Below, piece after piece: positions 1 through 7,699 of a stretch of 55,037 nucleotides of DNA. Position 1 is the stretch's first letter, and each line of letters opens with the position of its first letter. A model generated the notes under the pieces. It worked only from the letters and a program-made list of their open reading frames with translations. It did not search any database and had not been told where the DNA came from. The stretch covers positions 1 through 55,037 of the forward strand of contig JAISOY010000072.1 in the NCBI GenBank assembly GCA_031275285.1, in the 5' to 3' direction. Source of the stretch: Bacteroidales bacterium. Its GTDB lineage: Bacteria; Bacteroidota; Bacteroidia; Bacteroidales; UBA4181. Position numbers and translations under genes: made by a program.

Positions 1-1632
1 GTATCCGTTGGTATACTTTTCATATACGGACAATGATTCATGTAACTTGGCATACCAGCTGACATTCAGGTTATAATGTTTAGCCACTTTCTCCGCAAGT
101 AAGGCATTGGACCACATATCATCGGCCATCTTCCGTTTTAAAGCAATGAAATCGGAGTATTCATAGCCCGAAATATCAATCTCTTCACAACGGTCATCTA
201 TACCCAGCTTCTTCAGGTCCACCGTTTGTTCGAAAACCTGGTCGCCGTCAAGGTCGTATTCGATAAAATCAAAGAAACCGTTATTGTCCTTGTCCGTATA
301 TTTGACTGTGGAGAATTTCTGGGGCGTCTTGTTCAGCCAGTGACGGTCATATCCCTGGTAGGCTGTGGCATTCTGGTCGATACGCCAACAGCCCCATTCA
401 GCTCCCAACAGGTGTAACCGCCCATCAAAATTACCAAGGTACAACTTACCGCCGCCTGAGGCATCAAGGTCCCACTCACCCCTGTCACCGGCAGCATCGG
501 CCTGTGAATTATTGTCAATTCCCCCTTTTCCGGTTCCGATAAGGAATATATCTTTCGGATCAAGCAACTCCACACGTTCCCATCTCTTACAATCATCATC
601 TTCATCATATACAAAGTATACCTGCTTCCACTCTCCTTTGAAGATCATCTTTTTTGCCGCATCGTGATCGGGATAGATCAACTCTTCCAACTGGCGGAAG
701 CGGGGGTCCATAAAATATTTGTCTGATTCGGGCAGCCCCCTCAGGTTAGGTATTTTGTGCACCTGGTCCATATAATCGAACCCAGGGCCACGGAAACTGA
801 TGGTGAAGTCGAAGTCAAAGTCGTTACCCGGACCGTTGTCATTATCCATATCGACAGCCAATGAAACCCAGTCGATCTTACCGCTTAACTTTAACCTTTC
901 TGCCGGCTGTCCTTCCACTTCACCGCTATAGCCACGTGGAGAATCGCATAAACGTATAGCTACTTCCGATCTTCCATCCCCGTCATAATCATAGAAAAGG
1001 AAAGGATTTTCCCAGTTCAAACGAAGATCATCCATCCCATTGGTATAAGCATGTATCTTCAAAAAGGCCGAATTACCACTGTAATCTGTATAGAAATTAG
1101 ATGTTTCTATTCTTTCCCAATTGCGTAGTTTCATAGTATTCCAGTCGATATAATTGAATACCTGGTCATGGTCGGTATCCAATACCCACATATAGTGTCC
1201 GTGGGGCCAAACTTTACCAGGAATTTTATCGGGATATTCCACCACTACCTGAAGATCCGCTTTCCCGTCATTATCCGTATCCACCCAATCTATGACCAGG
1301 TCGCCCCAGGAACCGAATTTGCCGTCTTTGTTCCTGTCGATGAGCAGGCAGTCATTATCCGTATCGCCTTCCAGGTCGCCTTTTTTCATGTCACCGTCAT
1401 CATCTATCCAAAGAATGGGATAACCGTTGGATGTAACCGATTTGATCGCATCAGGTTTTCCGTCACCGTTAAGGTCGATATATTCCGGCGTATAGCCAAC
1501 CGGAGGGGGTGGTAATCTGAATGGAACCATAGGGGTACCCGTATTCCAGTATTTTGCCTCCTCTTTTTGCCCAAACAAAGTCGACGATATCATTAAAACA
1601 AAAAGTATTAAAATGATTTTTTGAATTTTCAT
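1..1632 (-). CDS. Secreted Asp-rich FG-GAP/VCBS-like repeat protein (C-terminus cut by window edge)
   Basis: The reading frame is open from an ATG at 1632 to the window edge (544 codons), so the C-terminus is missing. It begins with a signal peptide (MKIQKIILILFVLMISS) and then carries many calcium-loop-like Asp motifs: DLNGDGKPD, DTDNDGKAD, DYDGDGRSE, DKDNNGFFD, DLDGDQVFE. This layout is typical of VCBS/FG-GAP beta-propeller or dockerin-like repeat proteins, which are secreted and often bind carbohydrate or calcium. Its ATG overlaps the stop of the methyltransferase gene (ATGA, 1629-1632), so it is the distal, translationally coupled gene of the catabolic run. The family and enzymatic role are not certain. 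I recognise no catalytic motif in the visible part. A glycan-binding or accessory role for the locus is inference. Confidence 0.8.
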   Translation of the reverse strand, partial: MKIQKIILILFVLMISSTLFGQKEEAKYWNTGTPMVPFRLPPPPVGYTPEYIDLNGDGKPDAIKSVTSNGYPILWIDDDGDMKKGDLEGDTDNDCLLIDRNKDGKFGSWGDLVIDWVDTDNDGKADLQVVVEYPDKIPGKVWPHGHYMWVLDTDHDQVFNYIDWNTMKLRNWERIETSNFYTDYSGNSAFLKIHAYTNGMDDLRLNWENPFLFYDYDGDGRSEVAIRLCDSPRGYSGEVEGQPAERLKLSGKIDWVSLAVDMDNDNGPGNDFDFDFTISFRGPGFDYMDQVHKIPNLRGLPESDKYFMDPRFRQLEELIYPDHDAAKKMIFKGEWKQVYFVYDEDDDCKRWERVELLDPKDIFLIGTGKGGIDNNSQADAAGDRGEWDLDASGGGKLYLGNFDGRLHLLGAEWGCWRIDQNATAYQGYDRHWLNKTPQKFSTVKYTDKDNNGFFDFIEYDLDGDQVFEQTVDLKKLGIDDRCEEIDISGYEYSDFIALKRKMADDMWSNALLAEKVAKHYNLNVSWYAKLHESLSVYEKYTNGY

Positions 1633-2918
1633 GATTGTTTTTTTGATTTGTTCTTTTCTAAGTGTAATTTATTAAAATCATTCACTGCTTCGAACATGGC
1701 AATTATATTTTCCGCAGGAACATCTGGCAATATGTTGTGTATCGTATTGAATACATATCCCCCTCCTTCCGAAAATATTTCCATGCGCTCGAATACCTGA
1801 TCCCTTATCTGTTGTTTGCTTCCGTTATTAAGGATACCCACATTTTCTATTCCTCCTCCCCAAAACGTACAATCCTTACCAAACTCCTTTTTCAGGAAAA
1901 CAGGATCCATGCCGTAAGCATTTGTCTGCACCGGATTGAATATTTCTATCCCTGCCTCGATCAGATCAGGCATCAGGCTTGAAATTGATCCGCACGAATG
2001 GAGGTAAGTATGCATCGAACTATTTGCCTTGACATAGTCACACAACATCTTATGCCTGGGTTTAAACAGTTTCTGGTAGGTTCCCGTATCCATGAACGGC
2101 CCGGTTATCATTCCCAGGTCATCCCCGAATTTTATGATATCTACAATATCTCCTACCGAAGCACAAACTTTTTCAAGGGTAGCCATGTGCCTTTCCATGA
2201 ATTGATCCAGAAGTGCCGCTACATTTTCCTGGTCACAAAGCAGATCCATCAAAAAATTATCCATCCTTCTCATAAAAGCGCCCCACTCGAAAAGATTGCA
2301 TCCTATACCGAGAAGTAAAGCTTTATCTGTATGCTGACGTAAATTCAAAATATCTTTCCTCAGTTGTTTGTAAAAATCAGGTTCTCCTGAATAATCCCAG
2401 GGACTTAAGGGATAACGCGCCCACATCACACGTTCTCTTTCTTTGTCAAAATCCTTGTAAGAACCAGGGTAGCCATTTTCATAAGGAAAATATACCTGAT
2501 CAAAAAAAGGAGCTCCTGCAGGCATCTTGGCCAATACCCTTTTCCCGTCATCATCAAATGTCAGCCATGAGCCATCTTCCTGCCTGACAGGATGAAACCA
2601 ATCCGGATAATAGGCTGCCCCTCCATTTGACATTACCGTGGGTTTCCACTTATCATCTGTTCTATTATAGATCCTTCCGATATCTATTACATCTACTTCG
2701 AACATATCCAAAACAGAGTCGTCAGGTTGGGCCAGTTGCTGAACCACATCATATATGCGAACCGGAAGATTATTCTTTCCTATCTCTTTCAACAGGTTAG
2801 AATAAGCTATTGCAGATATTCCCGAACTGGGGGTTGCACTTAAATCAACAGGTATCTTATCTGTATCCTGATGTGCTATCGCCGCTAATACCCTTTCCCT
2901 GGATGTCATCAATTTCAT
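1629..2918 (-). CDS. UroD-like methyltransferase (MtaA/CmuA superfamily), probably corrinoid-dependent
   Basis: The 429-residue protein has the uroporphyrinogen-decarboxylase-like TIM-barrel pattern: N-terminal TSRERVLAAIAHQ, FGDDLGM near 265, HSCGS at 307-311, WGGGIENVG near 353 and HNILPDVPAENI near 394. This superfamily includes true UroD but also MtaA/MtbA and the methyltransferase I of anaerobic O-demethylases, which use an HxC...C zinc site. Here H307 and C309 are present, but there is no Cys in the late position; His394 occupies that region. True UroD is unlikely because the next gene upstream, 14 bp away, encodes a corrinoid protein. Likely role (inference): methyl transfer between a methylated substrate and the corrinoid protein, in the cytoplasm. 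The substrate is unknown; the surroundings point to a methylated sugar. Confidence 0.8.
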   Translation of the reverse strand: MKLMTSRERVLAAIAHQDTDKIPVDLSATPSSGISAIAYSNLLKEIGKNNLPVRIYDVVQQLAQPDDSVLDMFEVDVIDIGRIYNRTDDKWKPTVMSNGGAAYYPDWFHPVRQEDGSWLTFDDDGKRVLAKMPAGAPFFDQVYFPYENGYPGSYKDFDKERERVMWARYPLSPWDYSGEPDFYKQLRKDILNLRQHTDKALLLGIGCNLFEWGAFMRRMDNFLMDLLCDQENVAALLDQFMERHMATLEKVCASVGDIVDIIKFGDDLGMITGPFMDTGTYQKLFKPRHKMLCDYVKANSSMHTYLHSCGSISSLMPDLIEAGIEIFNPVQTNAYGMDPVFLKKEFGKDCTFWGGGIENVGILNNGSKQQIRDQVFERMEIFSEGGGYVFNTIHNILPDVPAENIIAMFEAVNDFNKLHLEKNKSKKQS

Positions 2919-2932
2919 AATTGTATGAATAA

Positions 2933-3601
2933 TTAGGTGGTTAATTCATTTAAAATATCGACCAAAGCCTGGGGTTCGGTCGTATAGTAATCAGCACCGA
3001 TCTTTTTTGCGAAATCATGATTCACAGGTGCACCACCTATAAAGGTCTTTACTTCCGGATATGATGTTTTTATGGCAGCATTTATTTTCTCCATATTTAG
3101 CATCGTTGTGGTCAGCAATGCCGACATTCCGACAAAAGAACCCGGATTTTCTTTGATTGCCGCAATATATTTATCCACCCCTGCATCGACGCCCAAATCA
3201 ATGACCTCATAACCATTTCCTTCAACGATCATACACACCAGGTTTTTTCCAATATCATGCAGGTCGCCCTCAACAGTCCCAATGATAAATTTTCCTTTAT
3301 GCTGTACTGTACCATCGTTAAAATATTTTTTAAGATGATTCATTGCTGTTCCCATTGCTTTGGCACTCAACAACACATGCGGGACAAACACCTTATTTTC
3401 ACGGAATTTCATACCAATACGGTTCATTCCGATAATCAATGCCTCAGATAGGATTTTTCCGGGTGAAATTCCTTTTTCAAGAGCCTGCTGTGTCAATTCA
3501 TCAGCTCCATCCTCACCTTTCATCTCCGGAGGATATTGTGCAGCACGGTTTATCTTTCCGAATTCCACACATTTTGCTATTTGATCCAAAAGGTCGTTCA
3601 T
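2933..3601 (-). CDS. Corrinoid (cobalamin-binding) methyl-carrier protein
   Basis: The 222-residue protein has the usual two-domain layout of methyltransferase corrinoid proteins (MtaC/MtbC/MttC type). A helical cap domain covers roughly 1-90, followed by a Rossmann-like B12 domain. The cobalt-ligand motif is visible as GDLHDIGKN with His115. The supporting motifs SALLTTTM (near 160) and GGAPV (near 190) are also present. The protein would hold the cobalamin that accepts a methyl group from its partner, most likely the adjacent UroD-like enzyme. I find no gene for the reductive activator (RamA/RACE type) or for a methyltransferase II in the window, so the rest of the cycle must be encoded elsewhere if it works. 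It lies 7 bp downstream of the transporter gene, in the same operon. Confidence 0.9.
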   Translation of the reverse strand: MNDLLDQIAKCVEFGKINRAAQYPPEMKGEDGADELTQQALEKGISPGKILSEALIIGMNRIGMKFRENKVFVPHVLLSAKAMGTAMNHLKKYFNDGTVQHKGKFIIGTVEGDLHDIGKNLVCMIVEGNGYEVIDLGVDAGVDKYIAAIKENPGSFVGMSALLTTTMLNMEKINAAIKTSYPEVKTFIGGAPVNHDFAKKIGADYYTTEPQALVDILNELTT

Positions 3602-3608
3602 TTTAGCC

Positions 3609-4766
3609 TTATTTAGAAGATTTTTCGGTTTTTAACACATATAGCGATAAGAATATGGTATATGCCAGACATCCTGCCAAGAGCAACATCCCCCAATTTA
3701 ACCCGAGATAATCATTGATCATCCCAATGATTGGGGGAATAATCGCTCCTCCGCAAATACTCATAATTATCAAAGCGGATATTTCATTGGCCCTTTCGGG
3801 TATATATCGTAATCCTACGGCAAATATCAGGGGAAATATAGATGCAGAAAACAGCCCTGTGCAGAAAATAACAATTTGTCCTGTAATCGCGGAAGGCATA
3901 AAAAACATCAGTAAAAAAGAGAACACAGATAATATGGTACAATAAACAAACATTTTATTGCTCGATATCCAATTAAGGACAATCGCACTTAAGAATCTTC
4001 CGATCATCAAAGCAGCAAAATAAATGCTGATGCTGACACTGGCCTCTTCCTGAGTCACCCCGAATCGTCCTTTCATATAATTAACAATGTTGGTATTGAT
4101 CCCGACATCAAATCCAACCATCAGGAATGTCCCTATAACCAATAATGCCAGTTTTTTGTTTGTCAACAACTTTATTGCACCCATGAATGTTGCATTCTGT
4201 GCATCCTTTGTTTCGTTGATCTTCGTTGCCGATAACCAAATCACCGAAACAATACAAATACCCAGGTATACCCAATAAATAAAAACCCAATTACCGAATT
4301 TTGCAGCACAATAAGCAGCGATCACCGGACCAAGTGTACCGGCAATAGCCTTAACGAATTGCGATAATGTTAAATTCCGGGATAATTTCGATGGAGGAGA
4401 AACATCCTGCATCAAAGGATTGGCAGATACCTGTACGATGGTATTACCTATCCCGAGAAAAGTGAAAGAAATCAGCATCCCATAATAAGAATACCATATC
4501 AACGGAATAAGCATGCCGATTCCTGTGAGAATGATCCCGAGATTAACCGTAACCTTCTTCCCTTTTTTATCCTGAAAAATCCCCACAGGGATGGATAGTA
4601 AAGCAAACCACAAAAAGATCATCATGGTCAGGAACTGGGTAAGCGTATCGCTCAATGCAAACTCATGTTTGACATATCCTGTGGCGACACCTACAATGTC
4701 GACAAATCCCATTACATAAAAAGCAAAGAACACAGGAAGTGTTTTGGTAACGGATGGGTGGTTCAT
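3609..4766 (-). CDS. MFS sugar transporter, FHS (FucP-like) type
   Basis: A 385-residue integral inner-membrane protein with about twelve hydrophobic segments. The N-terminal half carries DKKGKK in the loop between helices 2 and 3 and VQVSANPLMQ, a pattern seen in the fucose/galactose/glucose:H+ symporter branch of the MFS. It probably imports the mono- or oligosaccharide made by the lyase in the same operon. It sits 3 bp after the mannitol-dehydrogenase-like gene and 7 bp before the corrinoid protein gene, so it is transcribed with both. The exact sugar cannot be read from the sequence. Confidence 0.85.
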   Translation of the reverse strand: MNHPSVTKTLPVFFAFYVMGFVDIVGVATGYVKHEFALSDTLTQFLTMMIFLWFALLSIPVGIFQDKKGKKVTVNLGIILTGIGMLIPLIWYSYYGMLISFTFLGIGNTIVQVSANPLMQDVSPPSKLSRNLTLSQFVKAIAGTLGPVIAAYCAAKFGNWVFIYWVYLGICIVSVIWLSATKINETKDAQNATFMGAIKLLTNKKLALLVIGTFLMVGFDVGINTNIVNYMKGRFGVTQEEASVSISIYFAALMIGRFLSAIVLNWISSNKMFVYCTILSVFSFLLMFFMPSAITGQIVIFCTGLFSASIFPLIFAVGLRYIPERANEISALIIMSICGGAIIPPIIGMINDYLGLNWGMLLLAGCLAYTIFLSLYVLKTEKSSK

Positions 4767-4769
4767 AAC

Positions 4770-5951
4770 CTATTTATAAAAATTTTGTGAAATATTTTGT
4801 CTGACCCTATTCAGTACGTTTTCGTCTAATCCACAGACTTTTTGCAGGATATATTTTGTTCCATATCTGTTCAATTCCGTATGGAAATCAATATCCCCGG
4901 AGAACATACTGCCGTCAGTACCCGTAGCTTTAAAACGAAGCGCTGTCCATAGGGTATCCAGGATATTGTCAACCGGAAGTTCATATCGGTAACCGTACAA
5001 CAGCGGGGTGACGATCCGGTCGTCATGGGACAGCTTGCGGTACAGGTCGCAGCCTACACGGAAAACAGTATCGCCCAGTTTACGGTTGCCAAAACGGGAT
5101 AAAAGGTCGTCTATATGATCTGTGAGCTCTGTTTCCGTGAACTCTCCTGGATACATCGCCTGTAATATTGTGGCACTTTCCTGCATCGAAGTCCTGGCCG
5201 CTTCCCGGATGGCAGAGTCTTCCAGAACTTCCCAGATGTAAGTGTGTTCCGGATGGCGGAGGTAACCCTGATAGGCGACTACGGCATGTCCGAAGTTGTG
5301 GACGAAAAGTTTACGGTCCACCCAGGCTTTCATGTTTTCTTTGGCATCGATTCCTGCAATCCGTGGAATGGGAGTCTTGAAGGCTTTCTTATCGACAATC
5401 AGGGTATTGTATGCTTCCGCTGATACGGACAACGGATCTTTAGCGGAAACGGGGAGTAAGGGAACCATCTTGCCTATACTGGTTTCAACCAGCCCGACTT
5501 GTGCGCTTAACGGGTAGCCGGGTAAGGATCTTTCCAGCAAAGAGTAAAAATATTCGCTTGCATTGCGCATGTTTTCTGCAAGGATGATATCTACGGGGGT
5601 TCCGGGATGGTCTTTTTCCCTTTGCTGCAGGCCGGCGGATAGTGGCCCGGCAATGTGAGGTAAGGCGTTCTTGCCTACGGAGACCGAAACGATGTCGGCG
5701 CTGCTGATTTCTTGAAGGATGGCGTATGTGTGGTCGGCAGGGATACCCCTTACATTGGTCACGGGGATGATGGTGTCGTGTTCATCACAGATATGAACAT
5801 TGTAGGATTTATCCCTGTTCAGGGCATTGATGATTTCCATGTCCTTGTCGATGAACACGACTTCGTATCCGCTACGGCTGAAGAGCTGCCCGATGAAGGA
5901 ACGGCCGATCTTGCCGGCACCGAATAGAACGAGCTTCTTCATCCCGTTCAA
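4770..5951 (-). CDS. Mannitol-1-phosphate 5-dehydrogenase-like polyol dehydrogenase
   Basis: The 393-residue protein belongs to the long-chain mannitol dehydrogenase family. The N-terminal Rossmann motif is LFGAGKIGRSF. The catalytic helix region has KLFVHNFGHA, with the conserved Lys and the HN-GHA pattern of MtlD. MtlD interconverts mannitol-1-phosphate and fructose-6-phosphate with NAD. Related enzymes act on tagaturonate or fructuronate, so the substrate is not fixed. Its start overlaps the stop of the lyxose isomerase gene by 4 bp. With an aldose isomerase and a PfkB kinase beside it, a ketose (phosphate)/polyol conversion is likely (inference). This gene and its two upstream neighbours look richer in G+C than the transporter and corrinoid genes. 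Confidence 0.8.
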   Translation of the reverse strand: MNGMKKLVLFGAGKIGRSFIGQLFSRSGYEVVFIDKDMEIINALNRDKSYNVHICDEHDTIIPVTNVRGIPADHTYAILQEISSADIVSVSVGKNALPHIAGPLSAGLQQREKDHPGTPVDIILAENMRNASEYFYSLLERSLPGYPLSAQVGLVETSIGKMVPLLPVSAKDPLSVSAEAYNTLIVDKKAFKTPIPRIAGIDAKENMKAWVDRKLFVHNFGHAVVAYQGYLRHPEHTYIWEVLEDSAIREAARTSMQESATILQAMYPGEFTETELTDHIDDLLSRFGNRKLGDTVFRVGCDLYRKLSHDDRIVTPLLYGYRYELPVDNILDTLWTALRFKATGTDGSMFSGDIDFHTELNRYGTKYILQKVCGLDENVLNRVRQNISQNFYK

Positions 5952-6616
5952 CTCCTGTTGTATTCGTTACAGAGGCAATAACGGGCGGGTTCGTCTTCTT
6001 CGATTTCCGGATAGCGGCCCAGGGATTCATAGAAACGGTTATCGTTGCTATCGTCATTGACGGTGGACACTTCACCTACCAGAGCGGGTCCACCTTCTGC
6101 CCAAAAGCTATGGTAGACATAGGGCTCGAAACTGATGCTTTCGCCGGGCTTCAGACGGAGGACGTCTCCGCCCCGGAAGGTGCGCACCACGCCATCGATC
6201 TTCAGGGTGAATTCCTCACTGGTCTTTTCTTCTTCCTGATTGGCTTTCCATAGTTCGAGGCACAGGTCTCCCCCGCCCCGGTTGATGATGTCTTCCATCT
6301 TGGTCCAGTGGAAATGCATCGGTGTGACCTGAGATTGTCCGGCAATCATGATTTTTTCACAGTAGGTCTTGAAGGGGTTTTGTCCCTGATAACCGTTACG
6401 AAGGGTGAAAAGGGTAAGGCCTTCCTGCCCGAAATGGCCTTTGCCGAAGTCGGTGATGTCCCAACCTAAACCGGCCTGCCATATTTCCTGATAGGCCTGG
6501 CCCTTTCCTGCCCATTCTCCTGGCGTGAGAAAGGCCCATGGGGGAAGACGGAATGAGTGTTGTTTAAAAAAGTCGATGGCGAAATCGATGGATTGGTTGA
6601 TCTGGCTCCTTTTCAT
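5948..6616 (-). CDS. D-lyxose/D-mannose ketol-isomerase (cupin)
   Basis: The 222-residue protein matches the D-lyxose ketol-isomerase family: PPWAFLTPGEW near the N-terminus, the metal-binding cupin motif PMHFHWTKMEDIINRGGG, then KPGESISFEPYVYHSFWAEGG with a later His. Characterised members are Mn-dependent and interconvert D-lyxose and D-xylulose as well as D-mannose and D-fructose. In this locus the mannose/fructose reaction would feed the PfkB kinase (6613-7629). Overlaps of 4 bp at both ends show translational coupling to the kinase and to the polyol dehydrogenase. Family assignment is strong; the substrate in the cell is inferred. Confidence 0.9.
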   Translation of the reverse strand: MKRSQINQSIDFAIDFFKQHSFRLPPWAFLTPGEWAGKGQAYQEIWQAGLGWDITDFGKGHFGQEGLTLFTLRNGYQGQNPFKTYCEKIMIAGQSQVTPMHFHWTKMEDIINRGGGDLCLELWKANQEEEKTSEEFTLKIDGVVRTFRGGDVLRLKPGESISFEPYVYHSFWAEGGPALVGEVSTVNDDSNDNRFYESLGRYPEIEEDEPARYCLCNEYNRS

Positions 6617-7629
6617 TTTTTTATTGTTTGATGGTGAATAAATTCTTGTATCTGGCTTAAGGGGACAGCCCCGCCGGTGCTGCTCCCGCTGAACAGGTTG
6701 AATCGGGCATTGGCATTGGACAGGGTCAGCATATCTTCAAGGGACCAGCCTTCATGTATGGCATACAGGCTGGCGGAACAGAAAGCGTCTCCGGCGCCTA
6801 CGCTACTTTTGATATCTTCAGGAGATACCCTGAAGGAAGGGACATAGGCTTGTTCGCCGTTCCTGCGCATGGCAAAACCACCTTCGGGATAGTGGATGAC
6901 CACGGTTTGGTGTACACCCTGACTGAACAGGTAACGGGCCACTTCCGGAAGGCGCTCTGTGTAAAGGGTGGTAGATTCCCGTAATGAAATATGGCTACAC
7001 GCGGAGGCTTCCACTTCGTTACATATCATATGGTCTACATATTTCAGGCTGGGGGTGATGATTTTCCGGAAACGGTCGCCTTGTTCGGAAACGACGTCGA
7101 TGGAGGTCTGGTACCCTTTGTCCTTGAGTAACTGAAGTACACGGGCGGCAACAGTACCGTATTCCGGATCGGGAGAATCGAGCTTATCCAGCAGCAACAG
7201 GTAACCCAGGTGAAAGATCTTTGCCGGGACATTGATATCTACGAAATCGGGATAGTCGAGCAGGGAATTGGAGCCGCGGTAATGAAAAAAAGTGCGTACG
7301 CCGGTTTGTGCCTCGGACATCACATCGGTGAAAGAGGTAGTAACGCCGTTACGGACAGACATATGCGTGGGGTCGATATGGTGTTTTTTTATTTCTTCCA
7401 GAATAAGGCGCCCGTCGGCATCGTTGCCCACAATACCTCCTGCCCAAAGAGGTAAACCGGTCTCCAGGCGTGAAAGCCCTACCAGGACATTATGGGAACA
7501 GCCGCCCAAAACATCATCCGATACGCTACGGATAGTACTTAAGTTACCTCGGTCGGGCCATGATTCAATCATCTTTACATGGTCGATCAGCCAGTTGCCA
7601 CAAGATATAATACCCCTTCGATTCATCAT
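6613..7629 (-). CDS. PfkB-family carbohydrate kinase
   Basis: The 338-residue protein is a ribokinase-fold sugar kinase. The N-terminal VLGGCSHNVLVGLSRL is the sugar-binding GG motif, and SSVGAGDAFCSASLYA holds the catalytic Asp of the GAGD motif. These kinases phosphorylate ketoses, nucleosides or keto-deoxy acids at the expense of ATP. Next to an isomerase that yields fructose or xylulose, and a mannitol-1-phosphate-type dehydrogenase, fructokinase activity is a reasonable guess. A KDG-kinase-like role for lyase products cannot be excluded. It starts 70 bp after the lyase gene and overlaps the isomerase gene by 4 bp. Confidence 0.85.
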   Translation of the reverse strand: MMNRRGIISCGNWLIDHVKMIESWPDRGNLSTIRSVSDDVLGGCSHNVLVGLSRLETGLPLWAGGIVGNDADGRLILEEIKKHHIDPTHMSVRNGVTTSFTDVMSEAQTGVRTFFHYRGSNSLLDYPDFVDINVPAKIFHLGYLLLLDKLDSPDPEYGTVAARVLQLLKDKGYQTSIDVVSEQGDRFRKIITPSLKYVDHMICNEVEASACSHISLRESTTLYTERLPEVARYLFSQGVHQTVVIHYPEGGFAMRRNGEQAYVPSFRVSPEDIKSSVGAGDAFCSASLYAIHEGWSLEDMLTLSNANARFNLFSGSSTGGAVPLSQIQEFIHHQTIKK

Positions 7630-7699
7630 TAATCGGTTTTTTAATGGTTAAAAAATAATTCTACATCATATCATTAAACACAGCAATACATCATAGGGT

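Noticed and set aside
1629..2918. Haem biosynthesis uroporphyrinogen decarboxylase (hemE)
   Set aside because: The adjacent corrinoid protein and the HxC motif fit the methyltransferase branch of the superfamily; no haem genes are nearby.
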